From positions 186,001 through 250,000 of the forward strand of contig NZ_BBUL01000020.1 in the NCBI RefSeq assembly GCF_000953825.1: a stretch of 64,000 nt of DNA, read 5' to 3'. Origin of the DNA: Cellvibrio sp. OA-2007 (GTDB lineage Bacteria; Pseudomonadota; Gammaproteobacteria; Pseudomonadales; Cellvibrionaceae). The translations under genes were made by a program, and so were the position numbers. This document shows, one piece after another, positions 56,481 to 64,000 of the stretch. The notes beneath the pieces were generated by a model. The model did not search any database. It was given only the letters and a program-made list of their open reading frames with translations, and was not told the origin of the DNA. Positions within the stretch are counted from its first letter, which is position 1. The number at the start of each line of letters is the position of its first letter.

Positions 56481-59400
56481 ATGAAAATAACCCTAATTAC
56501 CCCTGTATTACTCAGCCTGTTGATGGTTGGCTGTGGTGGTTCAGGCGGCAAATCATCCTCCAACAATTCTTCTACACCAATTGCCAATAACCCACCGCCA
56601 ACCGCTAGTTCGGCGGCTGTGGTGGCCAGTGCGGCCGCCTCCAGCAATACCCCCGCGAGCCAGGCAACTTCAAGTGCAGCGCCGCTGTTGACCGGTGTGT
56701 TTATCGATGCCTCGGTAATGAACATTGGCTACCGCACCGCCAGCCAACGGGGTTTTACCAACGCCAACGGTGAATTCCATTATCGCCCGGGTGAGATGAT
56801 CACCTTTTTCATCGGCAACCTCGAATTCCCGCCGGTGATGGCGGGCGACATTATCACCCCTCTGGATTTAGCCAATACCGATGATTTGGCGAACCACCAA
56901 CTGATTAATATGTTGCGCCTGCTGCAAAGTTTGGACGCCGATGGCGACCTGACCAATGGCATAGGCATCACTGCCGCTGCGCTGGCCGCCGGTGTCACCT
57001 TGGACTTCAGCTTGCCGCCCGACGTATTTGCCCAACTGCCCGCCGTGCGGGAGTTGTTGCAGGCAGCGGGTGGGGTGAACAAACAATTAGTGTCAGCCGA
57101 GCAGGCGTTGGCGCACTTCCGCACCACACTGGAATTTATCAACGGCCCGGCGTCATCCAGCAGTTCCAGTCAGACCTCCAGCGCGCTGGTTAGCAGTTCG
57201 CTTGCGCCGAGTTCATCGGCGAGTAGCCTTGCACCTTCCAGTGCAGCGGCGAGCAGTATTACTACTGCGCCCACTCCTGTGCCACCGGCCAGTAGTGAAC
57301 CCGCAGTAACGTCAAGTTCCAGCCCGAGCAGTGCGCCGGTTGTTGTGCCGCCGGTGTCGTCTGTTGCCAGTAGCTCAGCCGCAGACAGCAGTGCCACCAG
57401 TGAAGCCTCCAGTGTTGCGGCAGAATCCAGCGCGGCTACTGCTTCTAGTATCAGCAGCGTGGCAGATAGCAGTGTCTCCTCTGCGCAGGCCTCCAGCGAC
57501 AGCAGCAGTGCCGCGCCCGTTGTACGCCCGGCCAAAATAGAAGGGTTTGCGGCCCATGCCGGTGTGACTGGTGGCGCAGGTGGTGCAGAAATCACCGTGA
57601 CCACTGGCACCGAGTTGAACGCCGCCCTGTGCAGCCGCGCCTCTATGACCACGCCGATTGTGATCAAGGTGAACGGCACCATCAGCCACGCCAATACCAC
57701 CGCGCAGGGCTGTAACACCCAGGCCGATGTGATCGAAATCAAGGCGATGAGCAACGTCTCCATCATCGGGGTGGGCAGCAATGCGCTGTTTGAGGAGATC
57801 GGCATTCATGTGCGCGATGCCTCCAACATCATCATCCAGAACGTACATGTGCGTAACGTGAAAAAGAGCGGTTCGCCCATTTCAAATGGTGGCGATGCAA
57901 TCGGCATGGAAACCAATGTCAACCGCGTGTGGATCGACCACAACTGGTTGGAAGCTTCAGGCGGGGAAAAAGACGGTTACGATTCCCTGTTGGATATGAA
58001 AGCCGGTGTCACCAATGTGACGGTTTCCTACAACCTGTTTAACGATTCCAGCCGTACCGGTTTGATCGGCTCCAGCGATAGCGACAACAAAAACACCAAC
58101 ATCACCTTCCATCACAACTGGTACAAGAACATCGAACAGCGCACCCCGCTGATTCGCCATGCGCTGGTACATATGTACAACAACTACTGGTCAAACCCGC
58201 GTTTGGATTACATGTTCCACGGCATCAACTCGCGCTCCAGTGGCAAGGTATTGGTTGAAAGTAACTACATGTACAACGTCAACAACCCACTGCTTGCCTC
58301 GGACGATTCACCCACCGCTGGCTGCTGGCAAACCAACAACGACAACACTGTGCTGCCCGAGATTTACTACAGCCGCACAGTGGGTGCCGGTGCCTTGGTA
58401 GTGCCGGAAGTGATTGATGGCCAATTGCAATCCACCTGTGTGGTATCGGTTCCTTACGCAGTGGCTATGGATGCCGCTGCCGATGTTCCAGCCATCGTTA
58501 TGGCCAACGTCGGTGTGGGCAAAATTGATGGCAGTTCAGGCACCGGTGGCAATTCCAGTGCGGGTGCTTCGTCTGTCGCTAACAGCAACAGCTCAGCTCT
58601 GAACAGCTCAGTGGCCAGCAGCGCACTAACCACCAGTTCGGCAGCGGCCAGCTCGGTCGCCGCAGGCGCAAATCTGGCGATCAACGAAGCCTTTAATGTG
58701 GATAAAACCACCCTGTTCAGCGCAGCCTATCAAGCCATTTCAACCGATAGCAGCGCTGCGCTTTACTACATTACCGGCGGCGGCACGGGTATCGCCATTG
58801 CCAATAATGAGCTGACTTTGGCGGGCGGCCGCTTGTCCATTGGTCATCGTCCACCGCGCGCCAACACCACCGCAGGTGATGTGAGCGCCAACGGTGATTT
58901 TGATCTGAGCCGCCCTTATCGCATCAGCTTCAACGTGATTGCCGGTTCGGGTTCAGGCAAGTTCCAGGTCTATGTGGATAACAACACCACCAGTTCCGGC
59001 AACTCGCTTCACGGCGCCAATTCCAAGGTGTTCGAAGCTGTTGCCAGCAGTTTTGGTGCTAATCAGCAGGTGGTGATTACGCCAGCGGTGGGCACCAGCA
59101 CCTCGTTTATCGCCCTGCGCGCCGAAAGCTCGGCCACCGTGACTATCGATAATCTGGTAATTGAATATCTAGATGCAGTTGGTGCTTCATCTTCAAGTGC
59201 CGCTGCCAGCAGTGAAGCGGCTGTATCCAGTGCTCCAGCATCCAGCGCTGAAAGCAGCTCAAGCCTCGCGGCCAGCTCTGCCCCGGCGTCATCGGTTGAA
59301 GCATCAAGTTCTGTCGCTGCCAGTGTGGAAGCTTCCAGCTCGGTGCAATCCAGTTCAGTGCAATCCAGCTCAGTGCAATCCAGCTCAGTGCAATCAAGTG

Positions 59401-61553
59401 AAGCCCAGTCCAGTGCGCCTGCATCTAGCGCCATCAGTTCATCGGCATCATCGGTGAATGGTGTATTTATCAACGAGAGCTTTAGCGTAGATAAAGACAC
59501 CTTGTTCAGCGCTTTCTATCACTCTATCTCCACCGATAGCAGCGCTGCGCTCTACTACATTACCGGCGGCGGTAGTGGCACCACCATTAGCAATAACCAG
59601 CTGACCCTGGCGGGCGCTCGTCTCACCATTGGTCATCGCCCACCGCGCACCAACACCACCTCTGGCGATGTCAGTGCCAATGGCGACTTTGACCTGAGCC
59701 GCCCTTACCGCATCAGCTTCAAAGTGGTGGCGGGATCAGGTTCAGGCAAGTTCCAGGTTTATGTGGATAACAACACCACCAGTACCGGCAACTCACTTCA
59801 CGGCGCCAATTCCAAGGTGTTCGAAGCTGTTGCAAGCAGTTTTGGTGCAAATCAGCAGGTGGTGATTACCCCAAGTGTAGGCACCCGCACCTCGTTTATC
59901 GCCCTGCGTACCGAAAGTTCGGCCACCGTCACGATTGATGATCTGGTCATCGAATATACCGATGGTTTAGGTGTGGGTGTAGCGTCTTCCAGTGTGGCCA
60001 GTGGTGCTCAATCCAGTCAGGCCGCTACCAGCTCCTCGGTGGCTACCAGTGTGGTGAGCTCCAGTGCAATCAGTTCCAGCGCGAGCAGCAGATCAAGCGT
60101 TGCCTATATCCCGCCGGCAGTGAACCTGAGTGCAGACTGTATCCAGTTGGCGACCAATCCAGCGGTCAACTGGCGCGATACCGCGCTGCAAACCGATCAG
60201 GAAATCGTCGAGTGTCTGTCAAAATCACTGGGCAAGGCCGTGGGTTATGGTGAAAGTGCCAAGGGTGGTTTTGATCCTAATGGCAACAGCAAACTCACCA
60301 TCATCACCAAAACCGGTGGCGTATCGGTCGAGCAGCAGCTGATTAATGCCCTGACCGACAACGCTCACAACTGGGTGGTATTCGACAAAGCAGAGTTCGC
60401 CCAGCCCCATGCCATTGGTATGTATCGCCAGTATTGTGCGGATCCGGCTACCCTGTCGATTCTGGATGCCAGCGAAGCTGAATGCCGCGACTATCACCAA
60501 TGGTGTGCGCGCAAAGGCTTTAACGATGAAGCGACCTGTCAAACCGAGTTTTTCAACAAGGCGATGAACAAGAGCAATATCCCCATTCGCATTCCGGCGA
60601 TTGGCTCTAACAAAACCCTTGATGGCCGTGGTTCTGAAGCCTATTTCATCTTCAGTGGCTTTGCGATCGGCAAAGACAGCGACGGCGTGCCCACTCAAAC
60701 TTCGGAGAGCGTGATCCTGACTCACCTGAAATTCCAGGGCGCTGGCCATGCGGAAGACCACTATGTCGATCCGGATATGATTCGCTCTACCGGCGCGTCA
60801 CACGATATCTGGATCCACAAAAACACCTTCAAAGAAACCGGCGATTCGGCGTTTGATGTGAAGATTGGCGCTTACAACATCACTATGTCTTACAACCGTT
60901 TGGAAGATGTACTGCGCTCATCGCTGCATGGCTCCAGCGATAGCCGCACCATCAATTCGCAAATTCGCACCAGCATGCACAACAACTTCTTTGTGACGAG
61001 CGATGCCTTCTACAGCGGCCCTCACGCTGCGAACAATACCGCCCGCCGTGTGCCGCTTTTGCGTCGCGGCAGTGCGCATTTGTTCAACAACGTGTTCTAT
61101 AACTACCGCAAAAACTTCGCCTCGGTTCGTGTTGGCGGCACCTTGTTTATGGAGAGCAATGTGTTCCTCGGTGGATCGGTTATCCAAAACGAGAAAAGCA
61201 GTTTGGCGGCCAGTTTTAGTGAATGGCTGACTTACCTGACCAAAGACGATTTTGGTGGTGGCTACTTCGGCAGTACCGATGGTCTGGTAACTTTCTCCAA
61301 CACCAGCTGCCGCATCGACAACAGCTATCAGGGCTACCTGCCAGCGGTCATTGGCGGCAGTCCACGGGATCTGAAAACCGAATACAGCCAAGCCTCGCGC
61401 GATCAAATTGATGGCCAGGGTTTTAGCGCCGGTCAGGACCTGGTGGATTACACCAACGCCACAGCCGGTAAATACGGTGAAGTGCCCTTCAACTCACCAC
61501 TGGCCAAACCGCGCGCCGACATCATCAGCGCTGGCCAAGCCAGCTGTTTGTAA
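56481..61553 (+). CDS. Giant lipoprotein with two pectate-lyase domains
   Basis: This 1690-residue lipoprotein (Cys18 in LLMVGC) starts at the ATG 56481 with AGGAA. The order is: conserved N-terminal module (71-223, similar to that of the previous enzyme), Ser/Ala linker (224-350), PL1 domain 1 (about 352-684; VWIDHNWLEAS, IEQRTPLIRH with R554), Ser linker, type A module (about 734-897), Ser linker with four SSVQS repeats (900-991), second type A module (about 997-1160), Ser linker, PL1-like domain 2 (about 1212-1690; DIWIHKNTF, ARRVPLLRRGS with R1523). Domain 2 carries an insertion of about 90 residues with several cysteines before its helix core. Both lyase domains keep the R-x-P motif. Likely cleaves polygalacturonate at the cell surface. 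Confidence 0.9.
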   Translation: MKITLITPVLLSLLMVGCGGSGGKSSSNNSSTPIANNPPPTASSAAVVASAAASSNTPASQATSSAAPLLTGVFIDASVMNIGYRTASQRGFTNANGEFHYRPGEMITFFIGNLEFPPVMAGDIITPLDLANTDDLANHQLINMLRLLQSLDADGDLTNGIGITAAALAAGVTLDFSLPPDVFAQLPAVRELLQAAGGVNKQLVSAEQALAHFRTTLEFINGPASSSSSSQTSSALVSSSLAPSSSASSLAPSSAAASSITTAPTPVPPASSEPAVTSSSSPSSAPVVVPPVSSVASSSAADSSATSEASSVAAESSAATASSISSVADSSVSSAQASSDSSSAAPVVRPAKIEGFAAHAGVTGGAGGAEITVTTGTELNAALCSRASMTTPIVIKVNGTISHANTTAQGCNTQADVIEIKAMSNVSIIGVGSNALFEEIGIHVRDASNIIIQNVHVRNVKKSGSPISNGGDAIGMETNVNRVWIDHNWLEASGGEKDGYDSLLDMKAGVTNVTVSYNLFNDSSRTGLIGSSDSDNKNTNITFHHNWYKNIEQRTPLIRHALVHMYNNYWSNPRLDYMFHGINSRSSGKVLVESNYMYNVNNPLLASDDSPTAGCWQTNNDNTVLPEIYYSRTVGAGALVVPEVIDGQLQSTCVVSVPYAVAMDAAADVPAIVMANVGVGKIDGSSGTGGNSSAGASSVANSNSSALNSSVASSALTTSSAAASSVAAGANLAINEAFNVDKTTLFSAAYQAISTDSSAALYYITGGGTGIAIANNELTLAGGRLSIGHRPPRANTTAGDVSANGDFDLSRPYRISFNVIAGSGSGKFQVYVDNNTTSSGNSLHGANSKVFEAVASSFGANQQVVITPAVGTSTSFIALRAESSATVTIDNLVIEYLDAVGASSSSAAASSEAAVSSAPASSAESSSSLAASSAPASSVEASSSVAASVEASSSVQSSSVQSSSVQSSSVQSSEAQSSAPASSAISSSASSVNGVFINESFSVDKDTLFSAFYHSISTDSSAALYYITGGGSGTTISNNQLTLAGARLTIGHRPPRTNTTSGDVSANGDFDLSRPYRISFKVVAGSGSGKFQVYVDNNTTSTGNSLHGANSKVFEAVASSFGANQQVVITPSVGTRTSFIALRTESSATVTIDDLVIEYTDGLGVGVASSSVASGAQSSQAATSSSVATSVVSSSAISSSASSRSSVAYIPPAVNLSADCIQLATNPAVNWRDTALQTDQEIVECLSKSLGKAVGYGESAKGGFDPNGNSKLTIITKTGGVSVEQQLINALTDNAHNWVVFDKAEFAQPHAIGMYRQYCADPATLSILDASEAECRDYHQWCARKGFNDEATCQTEFFNKAMNKSNIPIRIPAIGSNKTLDGRGSEAYFIFSGFAIGKDSDGVPTQTSESVILTHLKFQGAGHAEDHYVDPDMIRSTGASHDIWIHKNTFKETGDSAFDVKIGAYNITMSYNRLEDVLRSSLHGSSDSRTINSQIRTSMHNNFFVTSDAFYSGPHAANNTARRVPLLRRGSAHLFNNVFYNYRKNFASVRVGGTLFMESNVFLGGSVIQNEKSSLAASFSEWLTYLTKDDFGGGYFGSTDGLVTFSNTSCRIDNSYQGYLPAVIGGSPRDLKTEYSQASRDQIDGQGFSAGQDLVDYTNATAGKYGEVPFNSPLAKPRADIISAGQASCL
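58680..59170 (+). repeat. Module-encoding direct repeat, copy 1
   Basis: This encodes a type A module. The DNA is nearly identical over long runs to 59469-59959 (constant offset of 789 bases), for example around GGCGCCAATTCCAAGGTGTT. It indicates a recent internal duplication. Confidence 0.88.
59336..59396 (+). repeat. Fifteen-base tandem repeat in a serine linker
   Basis: There are four copies of a CAGCTCAGTGCAATC-like unit encoding SSVQS, in frame. It could expand or contract by slippage without breaking the gene. Confidence 0.85.
59469..59959 (+). repeat. Module-encoding direct repeat, copy 2
   Basis: This is the second copy of the type A module in the same gene, 789 bases after copy 1. 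It differs from copy 1 by scattered, mostly silent or conservative changes. Confidence 0.88.
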
Positions 61554-61928
61554 CAGCGCGTTAATCAACTCAGGCACCCTTTATGCCTGAGTTAACTACC
61601 AAAAAAGCCTTTGTGTTGTAGCACAAAGGCTTTTTGCGTTTCTGATGTGTGTTAGCAAAGGTAATAATTGCGCATTGGCTGGAATCTGTCAGGCAAACTC
61701 GGTATAAGGGGAGCATGTTTATTACGAACCTCTCCTACCTATCAGGCCTTCTATGCCTGAACTGCAATGCGTTTTGGCTGCGCAGCTGGTTGCCGCTGTG
61801 GCAGCGCGATCCCTTTTTTACTGACCCGCCGTATTAATCTGAAACTCGTCTGCGTTTTTTGCTTATAGTCAGCCTGTTGCGCTGGCTGTGGCTATGCATT
61901 GTTACCAAGCATTCCGGGGATATTTGGC
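61554..61928. other. Gap with two terminators before mrpA
   Basis: The stem-loop AACTCAGGCA (61567-61576) / TGCCTGAGTT (61584-61593) is followed by the stronger terminator listed separately. From about 61640 to 61928 I see no supported gene; a 62-codon frame at 61649-61837 has no clear start site. Confidence 0.6.
61602..61635. terminator. Strong bidirectional terminator after the pectinase locus
   Basis: AAAAAGCCTTTGTG (61602-61615), loop TTGTAG, CACAAAGGCTTTTT (61622-61635). A perfect 14-base stem with A and T tails. Confidence 0.93.
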
Positions 61929-64000
61929 ATGGAATTGTTACTGATTATTGTACTGCCCTTGTTGGGCGCGATTTTACCGCCACTGGCTGAGCGCTTGGGG
62001 CGCAACTACTGTGCGGCGGCAGCGGCCTTGGGGCCTTTGTTGGCCTTGGCGCTGCTGCTCAGTTATGTGCCCGCACTGTTTGCTGGGCAGGCCTTTTTTA
62101 GTGAGTGGGGCTGGCTGCCGCAGCTGGGGTTAAACCTGAGTTTGCGGCTGGATGGGCTGGGCTTGATGTTTGCCTTGTTGATTCTTGGCATCGGCCTGCT
62201 GGTAATTATTTACGCGCGTTATTACTTGGCCGATAAGGATTCCCTCGGCCGCCTCTATGCGCTATTGCAGCTATTTATGATGGCGATGCTGGGCATAGTG
62301 CTGGCCGATAACCTGCTGCTATTGATTGTATTTTGGGAGCTGACCAGCCTGAGTTCGTTCCTGCTGATTGGCTACTGGTCGCACCGCAGCGATGCCCGCA
62401 AAGGCGCGCGTATGGCGCTGGCGATCACCGGGGCAGGGGGTTTGTGTTTGCTTGCCGGCGCGCTGGTGCTCGGCCAAATCACTGGCTCTTACAGCTTGCA
62501 AGTAATCACTAACTCGGCGGAGTTGATTCAATCTCACGCGCTTTATCCGGTCGCACTTATTCTGATTTTGATTGGCGCGTTTACCAAATCGGCGCAGTTT
62601 CCCTTCCACTTTTGGCTGCCCCATGCGATGGCGGCACCCACACCGGTATCGGCCTATTTGCACTCGGCGACTATGGTGAAGGCGGGGGTATTTTTGCTCG
62701 CGCGTCTGTATCCGGCGCTATCGGGTTCAGATTTGTGGTTCTATCTAGTCACCTTTACCGGCCTTGCAACCCTCGTCTTTGGCGCCTATACCGCGCTGTT
62801 TAAACATGACCTTAAAGGGCTGTTGGCCTATTCGACGATTAGCCACCTCGGCCTGATTACCATGTTGTTTGGTTTTAGCAGCCAGCTGGCGACTATGGCG
62901 GCGCTGTTTCATATCATCAACCACGCGACGTTTAAGGCCTCGCTATTTATGGCGGCGGGCATCATCGACCACGAAACCGGCACCCGCGATATGCGTCAGA
63001 TCAACGGTATGTGGAAGTACATGCCGATCACCGCTACGGTGGCCATGGTGTCGGCTTCGGCCATGGCGGGGGTGCCGCTGCTCAACGGCTTTTTGAGTAA
63101 GGAGATGTTTTTTGCCGAGACGCTGCAGGTGGAGTTAATGGGCGGCTTCGATTGGATTATTCCGTTTTTTGCCACCCTCGCCGGTATCTTTGCGGTGGCC
63201 TATTCCTATCGTTTTATTCACGATGTGTTTTTTAACGGCTACCCCATCGACCTGCCCATCTACCCGCCCCATGAGCCGCCGCGCTACATGATTATGCCCA
63301 TGGCGCTGCTCTGTGCACTCTGTTTGCTGGTGGGGATTTTGCCCAACCTGACTGTTGCGCCTTTTTTGGATGCAGCCAGTTTGGCGGTGTTGGGCAATGG
63401 GGTGCCCGAGCACCATATCGCGCTTTGGCACGGGTTAAATCTGCCGTTGATGATGAGCCTGCTGGCGTTTTTGGGCGGTCTTTTGCTCTATAGCCAGCGC
63501 GGCGGCCTGTTTGCCTTTTATGAGCGCAAATACCGTTTGGATGAAAACGTCGAGTTTGAAAAGCGCATCCAAGTCATTGTGCGTTTTGCCCAGCGGGTGA
63601 CGGACGCCTTGGAAATCGGTTCATTGCAGCGCTCGGTGGCACTGCTGCTCGGCATGGTATTGCTGGTGGGCACGGTAGAGTTCTGGCCACTGGTGCGGCT
63701 AATGGGCGATGTTGCGCTCACGCCAATCGATTGGGTCAGCCTGTTATTGGCGGTGGTATTGATGATCGCCGCGCTGGTCACGGTAATCATTCACCACAAC
63801 CGTTTTGCTGCACTGTTGGTATTGGGCGTGGTGGGGTTGATGGTCTCGCTCGCCTTTGTGCGTTTCTCCGCGCCGGACTTGGCGCTCACCCAAATCTCGG
63901 TGGAAGTGGTCACCATCATCCTGCTGATGTTGGCGCTCTATTTCCTGCCGCAGCAGACGCCGTTTGAATCCTCGGCGGGCACCGTGGTGCGCGATATCGC
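61929..64000 (+). CDS. mrpA: Mrp-type Na+/H+ antiporter subunit A, 3' end outside the window
   Basis: The start is the ATG at 61929 (MELLLIIVLPLLGAILPPLA); about 690 codons are present with no stop. It is a multi-spanning membrane protein of the Mrp/NuoL family: LYALLQLFMMAMLGIVLADN, VFWELTSLSSFLLIGYW and the TKSAQFPFHFWLPHAMAAPT proton-path segment, then FKHDLKGLLAYSTISHLGLI. The later part (from about 63540) continues into the MrpA C-terminal and probably the MrpB-like extension, as in proteobacterial A/B fusions; FSAPDLALTQISVEVV is typical of the C-terminal extension. The remaining Mrp subunits should follow outside the window. Confidence 0.93.
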   Translation, partial: MELLLIIVLPLLGAILPPLAERLGRNYCAAAAALGPLLALALLLSYVPALFAGQAFFSEWGWLPQLGLNLSLRLDGLGLMFALLILGIGLLVIIYARYYLADKDSLGRLYALLQLFMMAMLGIVLADNLLLLIVFWELTSLSSFLLIGYWSHRSDARKGARMALAITGAGGLCLLAGALVLGQITGSYSLQVITNSAELIQSHALYPVALILILIGAFTKSAQFPFHFWLPHAMAAPTPVSAYLHSATMVKAGVFLLARLYPALSGSDLWFYLVTFTGLATLVFGAYTALFKHDLKGLLAYSTISHLGLITMLFGFSSQLATMAALFHIINHATFKASLFMAAGIIDHETGTRDMRQINGMWKYMPITATVAMVSASAMAGVPLLNGFLSKEMFFAETLQVELMGGFDWIIPFFATLAGIFAVAYSYRFIHDVFFNGYPIDLPIYPPHEPPRYMIMPMALLCALCLLVGILPNLTVAPFLDAASLAVLGNGVPEHHIALWHGLNLPLMMSLLAFLGGLLLYSQRGGLFAFYERKYRLDENVEFEKRIQVIVRFAQRVTDALEIGSLQRSVALLLGMVLLVGTVEFWPLVRLMGDVALTPIDWVSLLLAVVLMIAALVTVIIHHNRFAALLVLGVVGLMVSLAFVRFSAPDLALTQISVEVVTIILLMLALYFLPQQTPFESSAGTVVRDI

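Noticed and set aside
61649-61837. 62-codon frame before mrpA
   Set aside because: No clear start signal or family; composition looks like a chance frame.

Overview
The window looks like chromosome of a plant-polysaccharide-degrading gammaproteobacterium of the Cellvibrio type. The evidence is the gene order mnmE-yidC-yidD-rnpA-rpmH-(origin-like region)-dnaA-dnaN-recF-gyrB, which is the classic gammaproteobacterial origin block, together with secreted multidomain polysaccharide hydrolases joined by long serine-rich linkers. The genus is my inference; no marker was compared with a database.

Layout. 1-10.6 kb holds the replication-origin block: a leftward branch (mnmE partial, yidC, yidD, rnpA, rpmH) and a rightward branch (dnaA, dnaN, recF, gyrB) separated by a region with DnaA boxes. 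10.7-15.2 kb holds a small basic protein, a secreted GH13 alpha-amylase and a CAP-domain lipoprotein. 15.2-17.9 kb holds an SDR oxidoreductase with its TetR-type regulator (a matching operator in front of each gene) and a RES/Xre toxin-antitoxin pair. 18.0-21.6 kb holds an M48 membrane peptidase followed by three AIM24-family paralogues. 21.6-23.9 kb holds an Lrp-type regulator divergent from leuA. 24.9-32.1 kb is an ABC export cluster with four MacB/FtsX-type permeases in two matching pairs, one ATPase and one membrane-fusion protein. 32.2-38.0 kb is an accessory stretch: Phd/PIN toxin-antitoxin, a lipoprotein, a putative polymorphic toxin followed by two paralogous candidate immunity genes and a Tsi6-like gene, and a lone protein with a deoxyribosyltransferase/TIR-like domain. 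38.1-44.0 kb holds a beta-propeller lipoprotein and a MipA/OmpV-DUF3019-response regulator-histidine kinase block. 44.0-44.9 kb holds an internally deleted hydrolase remnant and a strikingly structured non-coding stretch.

44.9-61.6 kb is the main functional locus: a TonB-dependent receptor, a non-catalytic modular lipoprotein, a giant lipoprotein with both pectate lyase (PL1) and pectin methylesterase (CE8) domains, and a giant lipoprotein with two pectate-lyase domains. The non-catalytic lipoprotein and the two enzymes share unnamed modules (one type in four copies, another in two), so I read it as a surface pectin capture, cleavage and uptake system. The window ends inside the first gene of an Mrp-type Na+/H+ antiporter (mrpA).

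No tRNA, rRNA, CRISPR array or intact insertion sequence was seen. All homology statements come from reading the translations by eye; no alignment or search was run.
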